A DNA stretch of 64,000 nt from positions 28,991 to 92,990 of the forward strand of contig NZ_LIUQ01000025.1 in assembly GCF_001276715.1 (NCBI RefSeq), given 5' to 3'. A model generated the notes under the pieces. That model did not search any database. It worked only from the letters and a program-made list of their open reading frames with translations, and had not been told where the DNA came from. The first letter of the stretch is position 1. Each line of letters begins with the position of its first letter. Positions 17,207 through 26,671 of the stretch are shown here, piece after piece. A program made the position numbers and the translations under genes. This DNA comes from Planktothricoides sp. SR001 (GTDB taxonomy: Bacteria; Cyanobacteriota; Cyanobacteriia; Cyanobacteriales; Laspinemataceae).

Positions 17207-18961
17207 TTATTTAACTAATAAAGCAGTAATCTTGTCTCGATAAGTTTGCCAAGCGGTGACTGCTTCGGGGTCGGAAGTTTGTCCTCGGTGTAATAAAATT
17301 ACTCCATCGGTAAAGCGAATGATGCCATAAAGTCCACTATTGTGGATATTGTCAATGACTGAAATCATGTTTTTTAATAATGCCCGGTCATGTTTGAATG
17401 CAGGCTGATATTGTTCCAGTTGCCACAAGTCCGCGATCGCATATTCTGTTTGCACCACTCTGGCGCGATCGTTGCGTAATTCTAGGGCGGGAAATCGGAG
17501 AATTTCTCGACGGCTGGACAAATGGGGCACAATATAAGTAGTGGCAGAAACACTGGCATCTGGGGGAATTTCTGGCAAAACAGAATGAATTACGGCGCTA
17601 TGTTGCCACCGTTGGGGCAAGGACACATAAACCCAAGGATTAATTGAGTCAGGAATAATAAAAGATAAGGTGCGATTCGGGTTAGAAGTTAGGGATAAAA
17701 TAATCGATAAACCGAGACAAATTGTCCAAAATCGTTGCATGGAGACGGTGAATAACTGGGGACGATTTTTTAAGGAATTGATCCACCCTTCAAATACTTC
17801 TTTTACCACCGTAACCGGGGCAACCCACAGACTAATTTGGGTCAAGCCTCTCAGCAGCAAGTCTCGCATTGGGGCGGTTCGCAATTCTTGACGATTTGAC
17901 CACCAAAGAATCATGCCGTAACAAATTCCCGGTACTACGGTCATGGCATACCGAATGTTAATTGATAAAGCGGTTTGCCCTTGTTGTAAGAAAATTGCAA
18001 TTAAAGGAAAACCAGCGATCGCCCATGCTGCGGGGGCGGCTACAGGAATTAACCCAAAAGGCAACCATTGCCCCAATAAATAAAGAATTTTGCGGTCTAT
18101 GGGAATCAGGAGTTTCCGCAATACTTTCCCCGGTTGGCTAATTAATGCCCACAATAAATCTAACGTGGTGGCTTGTTCTTTGGGTTCTTCCGAACCCAGC
18201 AAATGCCCAAACCTTTCCAGGGTAAATCGGCGAGCAACATCCTCAGAAAATAAGGGCATAATGATATTAGTCAACCCTAATATGTAGAGAAAACTGAGCA
18301 TAGAAACCCCTAATCCTAATTTGGGATAACGTTTACTTAGGGTCAGATAAATTCCCACCCCAAATAAGGAAACTCCGCCATCTTCCCGGACTGCTAATAC
18401 ACAAACTGCCATCAGACAAAATAATGGCCACCAGCGTTTTTCCATTGCCAGCAGCAGGGTAAACATAAATAATGGCATTTGACAGTTATCGGCAAAATTA
18501 GAAAGGGTCGGGCCAATAATTGCATTTGCACTATAAAAGCTGACCACAATCATGGCCGCGAGGGGGGGTTGCAGATATTGTCGGGCGAGGATATATAAGA
18601 CTAAACCCGCTGCGGTGACTAAGGTTACTTGTAAGACGGTTAAAGTTATGGCATTAGGAAATAGGGCGTAAATCGGTAGCCAAATTAATAAGGCTGGGGT
18701 GAAATGTTGCCCTAGTCGGTGATAGGATACGTCGGGAAATTCGCCACTGTGAACCACATTTGTGGAGAGTGAAGAGGATAAGGAACTCTGAAAAAAACGA
18801 CCGTGAAGACTATTCCAATAAACCTGGTTAAAGATGCCTTGGTCAAAGGAGGCATAGAAGGTGTAGTACCGATGCACTGTTAAGGTCAAAGCGATTAGGA
18901 AAAAGGTCATTGCGGCGGCGATCGCCAATCGAAACCACGGATTTTTTGGCCAAGACAACAT
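17207..18961 (-). CDS. DUF2079 polytopic membrane protein
   Basis: A 584-residue protein with about nine to ten hydrophobic segments, the first at residues 9-27. DUF2079 signatures are present: FYASFDQGIFNQVYWN (about 33-48), the H-x-x-QHFTPALL loop (about 80-92), NAIIGPTLSNFADN, and AVREDGGVSLFGVGIYL. DUF2079 proteins resemble GT-C glycosyltransferases in topology and acidic loop residues (D40 and the RED motif), so a lipid-linked sugar transferase role is possible but unproven. The C-terminal 150 residues are periplasmic (SVSATTYIVPHLSSR). Monocistronic between long spacers. Confidence 0.9.
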   Translation of the reverse strand: MLSWPKNPWFRLAIAAAMTFFLIALTLTVHRYYTFYASFDQGIFNQVYWNSLHGRFFQSSLSSSLSTNVVHSGEFPDVSYHRLGQHFTPALLIWLPIYALFPNAITLTVLQVTLVTAAGLVLYILARQYLQPPLAAMIVVSFYSANAIIGPTLSNFADNCQMPLFMFTLLLAMEKRWWPLFCLMAVCVLAVREDGGVSLFGVGIYLTLSKRYPKLGLGVSMLSFLYILGLTNIIMPLFSEDVARRFTLERFGHLLGSEEPKEQATTLDLLWALISQPGKVLRKLLIPIDRKILYLLGQWLPFGLIPVAAPAAWAIAGFPLIAIFLQQGQTALSINIRYAMTVVPGICYGMILWWSNRQELRTAPMRDLLLRGLTQISLWVAPVTVVKEVFEGWINSLKNRPQLFTVSMQRFWTICLGLSIILSLTSNPNRTLSFIIPDSINPWVYVSLPQRWQHSAVIHSVLPEIPPDASVSATTYIVPHLSSRREILRFPALELRNDRARVVQTEYAIADLWQLEQYQPAFKHDRALLKNMISVIDNIHNSGLYGIIRFTDGVILLHRGQTSDPEAVTAWQTYRDKITALLVK

Positions 18962-19457
18962 GACAAATTCTCACCGGATGGAAATTGCAAGAAATATTAA
19001 GCTATTTAAAGATACCGCATCAAGAAACAGGGTTTATAAATATATGTAATTTATAATTTGTAATTTGTGACTTGCAATTATTCAAACGGGATCCATTGCG
19101 GAGCGTTAGCCGTAAGGCTATACGGCAGGAAAGTCCCTAGAGACTTTTGATGGTTTACACAATTATTAAATTTTGATTTAACAATCGTAAATATTGTCTC
19201 ATTTTATTATCTCATTTTTAAGCGATCACCTCATTTTCAATCCTGGAGTTTTTGCGAAATTCCGCCATCAAGTCGCCATGAAGTCAATGAGTTTGAGTAA
19301 TTTGATCCTTTCTGGGCATAAATTGGCGCATTGAGCGGACTTTGCTAAAATGAAAAAATGATAAAAAACTTTGCAAATCACCGAAACAAAAACTAATATT
19401 CAGAACGAATAATTGGTGCTATAATCAAAAAAATTAATTATAGGAGACGCCACAATT
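18962..19457. other. 496-bp spacer before the phasin-like gene
   Basis: No gene recognised. A GCGTTAGCCGTAAGGCTATACGG imperfect palindrome near 19101-19123 matches a common cyanobacterial repeat style. The right edge contains TATAAT at 19420-19425 and AGGAG at 19442-19446, likely -10 and RBS of the next gene. Confidence 0.5.
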
Positions 19458-19757
19458 ATGACAAATGCAACTGTTGAAGACTGGTCTAAAGAGTTATTGA
19501 AACTACAGCGCACCATGTTTGACAAGTGGATTGAAGTGACCCCAATGGCAGCGGGAATGAAAGCCCTGAATGTCAAGGGCAGTGTGGAAGAATCGATTAA
19601 ATTTGGCGAAGATATTATTGCAGCTTCCCTGGAGCTTCAATCCCAAGCCAATCAATCGACTTTGGACATTCAAAAGCTGTTTTGGGATAACTATTTCAAG
19701 AACCTGCGTCAAGCCACCCAGTATCTAGAAAAACAAGTCGAAGTAAAAGCGGCTTAA
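19458..19757 (+). CDS. Small helical protein, possibly phasin-like
   Basis: A 99-residue, almost entirely amphipathic-helical protein with one Pro and no Cys. It starts MTNATVEDWSKELLKLQRTM; the middle is VEESIKFGEDIIAASLELQS; the end is FKNLRQATQYLEKQVEVKAA. Length, helix content and pattern resemble cyanobacterial phasins (granule-surface proteins such as PhaP), but I see no diagnostic motif, so this is tentative. A good RBS (AGGAG, 12 nt upstream) and TATAAT suggest strong expression. No pha synthase genes are nearby in the window. Confidence 0.6.
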   Translation: MTNATVEDWSKELLKLQRTMFDKWIEVTPMAAGMKALNVKGSVEESIKFGEDIIAASLELQSQANQSTLDIQKLFWDNYFKNLRQATQYLEKQVEVKAA

Positions 19758-20068
19758 GTACGGATTCACTATTGATAGAATATTCTCAGTCACTTGAAGA
19801 TAACATCAGTGTCCCAGGTACAACTGAAGAAATTCCTTCCTGGAGAAAGGGGTGTAAAAGTTAAAATTCAAACATCATCCCAAGGTCAACTGCATTTCTG
19901 ATTAGCGATTTAGCTGGCGTTTGAGTAAATTTATTAAATGTTTAAATGAGCAGAAGACGGTTAGGGTAGGTGAATTGATTCCAACACGAACACGAAATAT
20001 ACTGAGTATTCTTGTATCAACGCACAAATCTCCTCAAATTGGGGAGATTTGTGCGTTGATCGGGGAAA
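19758..20068. promoter_or_regulatory. Spacer with an 18-bp perfect hairpin abutting the WD40 gene start
   Basis: Arms 20016-20033 and 20043-20060 are exact complements (ATCAACGCACAAATCTCC) around a 9-nt loop. The hairpin ends 8 bp before the annotated ATG at 20069. It could end leader transcripts or hide the ribosome-binding site. No U-tract follows, so a translational role or a repeat is as likely as termination. Confidence 0.7.
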
Positions 20069-22594
20069 ATGACTATTGATGGGGTTGTTGGAAAAAAACA
20101 CATGATCATGGTGGCAGTGCTAATCGGTGTCTGCGGGGAAGACGAGGCGACAAAAAATGGGGTTGACCGGGAAGCGGTGGAAACACAACCGGGGACGGTT
20201 TCGCGGCGATCGCCACAACGGGTGATGGGTAAGGTGATGGGTAATATACAGGCGATCGCCCACGCATTAGCGGAATCCCGGTCTCAACAGATAGATTCGG
20301 GGAAGTTTGCCCAACCCCAGATTACGGAATTGATTAATCCTAGTCCCGAACAGATGCGCGATCACATTCAACAGTTATTTGATCGGCCGACAGTGGATGC
20401 TCTACGTTTACTCTACTTTTGTGGATCGGCAATTGTGACGGCAACGGGTCAAGTTTATTTATGTGAAAAGACGGCGAAAGATGCGCCGCCATACCCCCTA
20501 GGGTCAGTTTTGCCGCCAAACCAGTCGATGATTTCCCTGGATTGGGTGTTGCAACAGATGGAACAAAGTAATAGCCCCCAAGGGGTAGTGATTTTGGATT
20601 GTTTGGATGTAATTTACCAGGGAAAAGAAGTTTTTGAACAGATATCCTGTCGTCGCTTTACCAAAGGGGCTTTGCTTTGTCATTTCCGCATTTGGCCAAA
20701 ACCAATTTCCGAGGAGTCAATTTCCGGGGAGAAAGAGAGTCATTCGGAGGCAATTTTAAGGCAATTAATGGCAGAAGATGATTTTCCCAGTTATACCGAT
20801 TATTTAGTAGCTGGACTGGCTACCGGGGCAGCGGATCTGGATCGAGATGGGGTGATTTCTCTGGGAGAATGGCATGATTATGCGGCCTATCAGTTGAGTT
20901 TGGTGACTGCTGGGATGGAGGCAGCAATGTATGCGATCGCACCAGCGGAAAAAATAGCGATCGCGGAAATCTTGAGTCTAAACGCCAATCAAGAATACTA
21001 TCATACTCTGATGGAAGTCGCTAAGTCTTATCAGGGAAATTTTCCCTTGGTGGTGCAGCGAAGTCTTGATGTGCGTCGCGAAAGTTTGGGGGTGTCCCAG
21101 GCGATCGCTGCTAGTCTGGAAAAAACCGTGTTAGTCCCTTACCTTTACCATAAAGCTAAGTTAGAACTCTATAAAAAATTACGCCACAGAGTCACGAAAA
21201 AACGCGGGATAATTTCTCCCGAAAATCGTCTCTGGTTGAAGTCGCAACAAGGCATTTTAGGATTAACTGATGCGGATATTCAAAATATTGAACCGCCAGC
21301 GGTTGCTAAATCATCAAATCAGCGCCGCTTACCAGGGTTAATTATGGCCGGAATTGCCCTGACAATGTTATTTGCTGGGGGAATTTATGCCTTGCGATTA
21401 GGTGGGCGATCGGCTTTAAGAAACGCAAAACAGCCAGTCAATTTATCCCCTGCCTCGGAAACGATTAATCCTAGTCCCAACCAAGGAAATGATGTAACCG
21501 GCAACCCCAATAAAGGGAATGATGTAACCGAAAATAAGTTAACAGATCCGTTTCCTATTCCTACAAAAAAACCGATTACCCTCACGGATCATCAAGGGCC
21601 AGTTCAAGCAGTGGCGATCGCGCCTAATCAAGAAATTCTGGCTACGGGCAGTAATGACCAGACAATTAAACTATGGAACTTAGCCCCCCTTTGGCAAAAT
21701 AACTCAGAAAACCCGCCATACTCTAATCAATTATTAATCGATACCCTCTCAGGACATACGGATAGAGTGAGAACTTTAGCCATTAGTTATGATGGTCTAA
21801 CTTTAGCCAGTGGGGGCAACGATCAAACTATTAAAATTTGGAATTTAAGCCCCAAAAATGAGCGATCGACTTATTTAAAATCAACCCTAACCGATCATAT
21901 TGGGGCTATCTATGCCCTGGCTTTTTTGCCCAATCAAAACATATTAATTAGTGGCAGTTCTGATTGGACAATTAAAATTTGGGATTTGAATACAAATCAA
22001 GTTATCAAAACCCTAGAAGGTCATCAAGGATCGATTAGATCATTAGCGGTCAGTGCAGATGGTCATACCTTAGTCAGTGGCAGCACCGATGGCACCGTAA
22101 AAGTTTGGGATTTAAGAACTCGACGTTTACAACATACCTTAATCGGACATACAGATTTAGTTCGCACTGTCGCTATTAGTCCTGATGGGAAAATTATTGC
22201 CAGTGGCAGTTGGGATAATACCATTAAACTTTGGACGCTGCAACCGCAAACAGAAATCAGTGAATCTGCGGATTCTGATGCGGATTACTCCCCGTTTTTA
22301 ATAGGGGCGATCGCTGGCCATACTGAGCATATCAATTCAGTGGCATTTACCCCCGATGGTCAAAACCTAATTAGTGCCAGTGATGACAATACAATTAAAA
22401 TTTGGAAATTGCATTTATCGGCAGATCAAAAACATAAAAATAACCGCGAATTAGCGTCAGTTACAGCCACCTTTACTGACCATAGTACGGATATTTTATC
22501 CCTAGCGGTAAGTGGTAAAAATGAGCAGTTTGCCCAAAGTTATCCGCTGCTAGTTAGTGGGAGTTGGGATCATCAAATCAAAATTTGGTGGTAA
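20069..22594 (+). CDS. Degenerate caspase-like / EF-hand / transmembrane / seven-blade WD40 protein
   Basis: An 841-residue protein. Residues 12-210 look like a caspase/metacaspase p20 fold, but the His-Gly site is YFCGSA (116-121) and the expected DCC(H/F)SG site is LDCLD (176-180), so the catalytic dyad is lost. Residues 256-267 form a canonical EF-hand loop (D256, D258, D260, G261, I263, E267). One transmembrane helix spans about 424-446. Seven WD40 repeats (about 505-841) follow, each ending in IKIW/IKLW. Likely a membrane-anchored, Ca2+-sensing scaffold in which a pseudo-protease reports to a cytosolic or lumenal propeller. An alternative start is the ATG at 20102. Active relatives are orthocaspases of filamentous cyanobacteria. 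Confidence 0.85.
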   Translation: MTIDGVVGKKHMIMVAVLIGVCGEDEATKNGVDREAVETQPGTVSRRSPQRVMGKVMGNIQAIAHALAESRSQQIDSGKFAQPQITELINPSPEQMRDHIQQLFDRPTVDALRLLYFCGSAIVTATGQVYLCEKTAKDAPPYPLGSVLPPNQSMISLDWVLQQMEQSNSPQGVVILDCLDVIYQGKEVFEQISCRRFTKGALLCHFRIWPKPISEESISGEKESHSEAILRQLMAEDDFPSYTDYLVAGLATGAADLDRDGVISLGEWHDYAAYQLSLVTAGMEAAMYAIAPAEKIAIAEILSLNANQEYYHTLMEVAKSYQGNFPLVVQRSLDVRRESLGVSQAIAASLEKTVLVPYLYHKAKLELYKKLRHRVTKKRGIISPENRLWLKSQQGILGLTDADIQNIEPPAVAKSSNQRRLPGLIMAGIALTMLFAGGIYALRLGGRSALRNAKQPVNLSPASETINPSPNQGNDVTGNPNKGNDVTENKLTDPFPIPTKKPITLTDHQGPVQAVAIAPNQEILATGSNDQTIKLWNLAPLWQNNSENPPYSNQLLIDTLSGHTDRVRTLAISYDGLTLASGGNDQTIKIWNLSPKNERSTYLKSTLTDHIGAIYALAFLPNQNILISGSSDWTIKIWDLNTNQVIKTLEGHQGSIRSLAVSADGHTLVSGSTDGTVKVWDLRTRRLQHTLIGHTDLVRTVAISPDGKIIASGSWDNTIKLWTLQPQTEISESADSDADYSPFLIGAIAGHTEHINSVAFTPDGQNLISASDDNTIKIWKLHLSADQKHKNNRELASVTATFTDHSTDILSLAVSGKNEQFAQSYPLLVSGSWDHQIKIWW

Positions 22595-22660
22595 AGAAAC
22601 CGGGTTTTTTGCGGCATATAAAAGTTATCTGTTTATCGCCACCAAGAAACCCGGTTTCTT
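22594..22660 (+). terminator. AAGAAACCGGGTTT inverted repeat after the WD40 gene
   Basis: 14-bp arms at 22594-22607 and 22647-22660 enclose a 39-nt loop; the left arm begins at the stop codon and runs into TTTTTT. It may end the WD40 transcript and belongs to the same CCCGG repeat family as 16201-16231. Confidence 0.55.
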
Positions 22661-22811
22661 CTGCCAACCGCTATCCGTTGCCAACCACTATTTGAAAATA
22701 AAATAGTCAACCCATTCCCTGCCAACCGCTATCCGTTGCCAACCACTATTTGAAAATAAAATAGTCAGCCTATCCGCTGCCAACCGCTATCCGTTGCCAA
22801 CCCTTATCCGA
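22661..22811. repeat. CTATCCGTTGCCAACC tandem repeat
   Basis: Two long near-identical units of about 60 bp, each with CCGCTATCCGTTGCCAACCA followed by CTATTTGAAAATAAAATAGT, then a truncated third. AAAATAAAATAGTC also mirrors part of its own unit. Core CTATCCGTTGCC is shared with 44625-44743 and, inverted, with 3261-3404. Confidence 0.85.
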
Positions 22812-22832
22812 TCTCAAGAAGCCAGTTACACC

Positions 22833-22860
22833 GTTCGCGAAGCGTCCCGGAGGGAATCGC
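22833..22860. repeat. 28-bp dispersed repeat, left copy (inverted relative to 23905-23932)
   Basis: Exact reverse complement of 23905-23932. Half-site GTTCGCGAAGCGTCCC is a common cyanobacterial dispersed element. It lies at the point where the reading frame of the kinase pseudogene loses similarity to the family. Confidence 0.95.
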
Positions 22861-23943
22861 TTACGGCGAAATTTAGCCAAAAGTCGTTGGTTTGAGACCA
22901 AAGAATTGGTGATTCCAGAAATTGTTTGGGACCTCACTACCCAAAAAGTTTTGGTGATGGAATGGTTGTATGGTAAGCCAATTTTAACCTGGGATTTTCA
23001 GTTGCCCAATGGCAATGAAGACCAAGCCAAAAAAAAGGCGATCGCGAAGCGTTGCGGATGCAATCTCGCCACCTTATTAACCCGCGTATTCTTTCAACAA
23101 ATTTGTCTCGATGGCTTTTTTCATGCCGATCCCCACCCAGGCAACTTATTTTATCTCACCGATGGTCGAGTGGCTTTATTAGACTGTGGTATGATTGGCC
23201 GCCTTGATCCCGTAACCCAGAAAGTTTTAATTGAATTACTCCTAGCAATGGTAAACTTAGATGCCCAACGCTGTACCCAATTAACCTTAGAACTTTCTCC
23301 ATCCCCGATTAGTATTAATTTAGCCCGCTTAGAAACCGAATATGACCGATTATTGCGAAAATATTACAATCTAAATCTATCAGAAATTAGCTTTGGTGAG
23401 TTATTTTATGAAGTGTTAGAAGCTGCCCGCAGTAACCAAGTCCTTCTTCCGGCAAACTTGGGCTTATGTGCCAAAACTTTAGCCAATTTAGAAGGGGTTG
23501 CCCGTACCCTAGATCCTGAATATAATATTTCCGAACAAATTAAACCTTTAATCACCGATTTATTTAGTCTGCAAATGATTGGATAAGCCCCAATTCCTGC
23601 CCTACTCAGAACCGCCTTAGACCTAAAAAGTTTATCCCTACAATCACCTCGACAGGTTGAAGTTTTATTAGATCGGATTACCTCGGAAAGACTGCGCTGG
23701 AATTTCCGGATCCAAGAATTAGATGACCTGCGTCGTAGTATTGATGACTCCGCGAACCGTCTGTCTTTTAGTATTTTGGTCGGTTCTTTAATCATGGGCG
23801 CCGCGATGATTTCCTCCCAAGAACCGATCGCCCAAGTTTATTGGGTCAGTGAGGCGTTATTTGCCGCCGCCAGCTTATTAGGTTTATGGTTAATCATCAG
23901 TATGGCGATTCCCTCCGGGACGCTTCGCGAACAGGAAAATTAA
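22861..23943 (+). pseudogene. ABC1/AarF (UbiB-like) kinase pseudogene: 5' truncated, in-frame stop
   Basis: The frame is readable upstream of 22906 as NLAKSRWFETKELVIPEIVW. It then has KVLVMEW, DGFFHADPHPGNLFYL (the ABC1 HxDxHPGN motif), and VALLDCGMIGRLD (DFG equivalent). The N-terminal lobe with the KxGQ motif is absent. A TAA at 23584-23586 (after LFSLQMIG) interrupts, but the same frame continues for 118 codons with a normal ABC1 C-terminus: DSANRLSFSILVGSLIMGAA and a final hydrophobic segment, to the stop at 23941. ABC1 kinases act in ubiquinone/plastoquinone and lipid metabolism. Flanked by inverted 28-bp repeats, the right one coding for the last residues. A sequencing error at the stop cannot be excluded, but the missing 5' part stands regardless. 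Confidence 0.88.
23905..23932. repeat. 28-bp dispersed repeat, right copy
   Basis: Exact reverse complement of 22833-22860, inside the last codons of the kinase pseudogene (translated as AIPSGTLRE). Confidence 0.95.
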
Positions 23944-24283
23944 GTTAAAGATTTTGTAAATTTTTGTGATTTCTTGACAATTAACTTGACATTGTGGTTT
24001 ATTTTTGCGATAATGATCATAATAAAGTAATAATAAAAATATGTGCAAATTTTACCACATATTCCCCATATATCTCGGTAAAAAGTGTCTAAAATTATTC
24101 GATTAACGGAAAAATTTAACAATTTTTCAGCCAATAATTAAGCCCGGTGCGATCAAACTGACTTACTGAAATTCCCAAAGTCAAAAATCAGGGTGGGTTC
24201 ACGCAAACATTGCGCAAAAATCCTTATAATTCGTCAGTTGAGCGGACTTGTTTGAGCCTAGCTGATCATACGAGGAGCCACTA
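23944..24283. promoter_or_regulatory. AT-rich spacer upstream of the polysaccharide cluster
   Basis: The 340 bp include a very AT-rich block (23985-24060). Next to the flippase gene a GAGG Shine-Dalgarno (ACGAGGAGCC) precedes the ATG at 24284. The cluster promoter should lie here; no certain -35/-10 pair was chosen. Confidence 0.45.
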
Positions 24284-25678
24284 ATGCCTGTGATTAAAAA
24301 CAAAAACGAGCCATCAAAAACCAAAGCTCAGAAAGAATCCTCTTTAAAAAAGCAGGCCATCCGTGGCACAGCCTGGACAATCATTGGTTATGGAGGAGGT
24401 CAAGCACTACGTTTGGGCAGTAACATAATTTTGACTCGTTTGCTAGTGCCAGAACTTTTTGGTTTGATGGCTTTAGTCAATACCTTCATCACAGGTCTCA
24501 CATTATTCTCTGATATTGGCATTAAACCCAGTATTATTCGTAGTAGCCGCTGGAATGACCCGCTGTTTCTCAATACAGCTTGGACTTTACAAGTAATGCG
24601 CGGTTTTTGGTTATGGTTTGCTTGCTGCCTAATTACGATTCCAGTGGCAAAATTCTATGAAGAACCTAGGTTTCTATGGTTAATTCCAGTGGTTGGTTTC
24701 ACAACGGTCATTGGCGGCTTTAACTCTACTTCCTTAGCGACACTCAACCGCAAAGTGGAACTGGGTAAGTTAACCAAACTGGATTTTAAAACCCAGACAT
24801 TGAGTTTAGCTGTGACGATTATCTGGGCTTATTTCAAGCAAACCATCTGGGCACTTGTAGGCGGAATGATCGTCTCTAGATTTATGTCCATGTTTTGGAG
24901 TCATCAATTAGCTCCTGAAACCTCAAACCGCTTTGCTTGGGATAAAACCGCAGTCAAAGAACTCCTGTCCTTTGGCAAGTGGATATTTTTATCCACCATG
25001 ATGACCTTTTTGGCTGCCCAAGCCGATAGACTGATGCTCGGTAAATTGTTGTCCTTGGAAATGTTAGGAGTATATACCATCGCATTTACTTTTGCGGATA
25101 TCCCGCGACAATTTGTTAAGAAATTAAGTGATCAAGTGATGTTTCCGATTCTATCCCAGAAAGCGGATCTGCCCAGGGAAGAACTGAGAAGAAAAATTCT
25201 CAAAAAGCGCTGGCTATTACTGACTGGCATGGCATTGATCGTTACTTTTTTAGGATGTTTTGGCGATATAATTGTCTTGCTCTTATATGACCACCGGTAC
25301 AAAGATGCTGCTTGGATGTTACCCATTTTATCATTAGGTCTTTGGCCTTTGTTGCTGCATATAACAGTTAATCCCAGTCTATATGCAATTGGCAAACCTG
25401 TCTATGTTGCATTTGGCAATGCTTTAAAATTTTTATATATGATTGTTGTTTTACCGCTTGGCTATTCTTTGATGGGATTAGTCGGATCTATTATTGTCTT
25501 AGCCTTTAATGATTTGCCTTCTTATGTAGCGATTAATTTTGGTTTATGCCGAGAAGGTTTGACGGGAATCGGTCAAGATATTTTAGCCACCCTGATGTTA
25601 ATCAGCTTATTTGCTGTAGTTTTAAGCATTCGATATAGTTTGGGTCTAGGAAATCCAATTGCAGGCATTTTATCCTAA
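24284..25678 (+). CDS. Oligosaccharide flippase (Wzx-like, MOP superfamily)
   Basis: A 464-residue polytopic protein with about 12-14 hydrophobic segments after a charged N-terminus (residues 1-24, Lys-rich). Family blocks are AIRGTAWTIIGYGGGQALRLGSNIILTRLL near the start, PELFGLMALVNTF, and AQADRLMLGKLLSLEMLGVYTIAF in the middle. Wzx-type flippases move undecaprenyl-linked repeat units across the inner membrane. As the first gene of a run of glycosyltransferase genes, it marks the start of a Wzx/Wzy-type exopolysaccharide or O-antigen locus. Good RBS upstream (GAGG). Substrate not predictable. Confidence 0.9.
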   Translation: MPVIKNKNEPSKTKAQKESSLKKQAIRGTAWTIIGYGGGQALRLGSNIILTRLLVPELFGLMALVNTFITGLTLFSDIGIKPSIIRSSRWNDPLFLNTAWTLQVMRGFWLWFACCLITIPVAKFYEEPRFLWLIPVVGFTTVIGGFNSTSLATLNRKVELGKLTKLDFKTQTLSLAVTIIWAYFKQTIWALVGGMIVSRFMSMFWSHQLAPETSNRFAWDKTAVKELLSFGKWIFLSTMMTFLAAQADRLMLGKLLSLEMLGVYTIAFTFADIPRQFVKKLSDQVMFPILSQKADLPREELRRKILKKRWLLLTGMALIVTFLGCFGDIIVLLLYDHRYKDAAWMLPILSLGLWPLLLHITVNPSLYAIGKPVYVAFGNALKFLYMIVVLPLGYSLMGLVGSIIVLAFNDLPSYVAINFGLCREGLTGIGQDILATLMLISLFAVVLSIRYSLGLGNPIAGILS

Positions 25679-25752
25679 TTTTATGAAAATGAGACGATAA
25701 AAGCCTTTACACAAATTGATGTAAAAAATAATATTGACTAGGGAAAGAATAA

Positions 25753-26613
25753 ATGTCTCAACCAGTGGATTTACTCTTAATTACATGGAATCGCCGGGAG
25801 TATCTTGAAAAAACGATCCCAAACCTCCTAAGTGATCCCAGTGATTTTCGTTTATATTGTTGGGATAATGGCTCTCGTGATGGAACCGCAGATTTACTAA
25901 AATCTCTTCAGGATTGCCGAGTGGTTCAGCGACATTTTAATCAGGAAAATGTTGGCCAATATGATCCTTGTATGTGGTTTTTACAAGAAGCGAGTAGTGA
26001 TATCGTCGGAAAAGTAGATGATGATATTTTGCTGCCTCAAGGCTGGACAGAACGAATTGCACCAATGCTTCGGAAAGAACCAAAGTTTGGCATGTTGGGT
26101 TGCTGGATTTTTATGCCGGAAGATTGGGATGAAAATCTTGCCCATAAAAATATTATTGAGCTATCTAATGAACGAGTTTTCCGCACACTTACAGTTCAAG
26201 GGCAATCATTTTTGGCCAGAAAAGAATACCTGATTCGTTATAAACAAACGCTGAACTTACCACAAGAAAAGCTCAAGTGTGGCTTGCCAGTCCATACACT
26301 GTCGATGTCGCTTGATGGGTTGGTAAGCGGTTATCCTGTGCCACTACTTTATGCGCATAATATGGATGATCCGCGATCGCCCATGAATGTAAAGACGAAA
26401 TCGGGAACACTTCAGTCAGAATCAGCTTTATCGGCACGTAACCGAGGATTTCAATCAGTCGAAGACTACACAGCATGGATTACAGCGGATGCGCGTCGTC
26501 GTCAAAAATATCCATTTTATCAATTGTTGGCATGGAAAAAACTTGAGCGAGATAATACCCTGATTGGCAAAATTAAACGCAAGCTGTTAAAGCCTTTTTT
26601 AGCTCCGAAATAG
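25753..26613 (+). CDS. Family 2 glycosyltransferase
   Basis: A 286-residue GT-A protein. It begins VDLLLITWNRREYLEKTIPNLL, with NGSRDGTADLL (about 40-50) and the metal-binding DDDI at about 95-98 in VGKVDDDILLPQGW. No membrane segment is seen. It lies 74 bp after the flippase and before the polymerase-like gene, so is probably in the same operon. It transfers an unknown sugar to the growing lipid-linked repeat unit. Confidence 0.88.
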   Translation: MSQPVDLLLITWNRREYLEKTIPNLLSDPSDFRLYCWDNGSRDGTADLLKSLQDCRVVQRHFNQENVGQYDPCMWFLQEASSDIVGKVDDDILLPQGWTERIAPMLRKEPKFGMLGCWIFMPEDWDENLAHKNIIELSNERVFRTLTVQGQSFLARKEYLIRYKQTLNLPQEKLKCGLPVHTLSMSLDGLVSGYPVPLLYAHNMDDPRSPMNVKTKSGTLQSESALSARNRGFQSVEDYTAWITADARRRQKYPFYQLLAWKKLERDNTLIGKIKRKLLKPFLAPK

Positions 26614-26671
26614 ACCAAGACAGTTCCTCAGACCATGCCGTTCACTTTCATTTTATCTATGGTTTCTGCTT

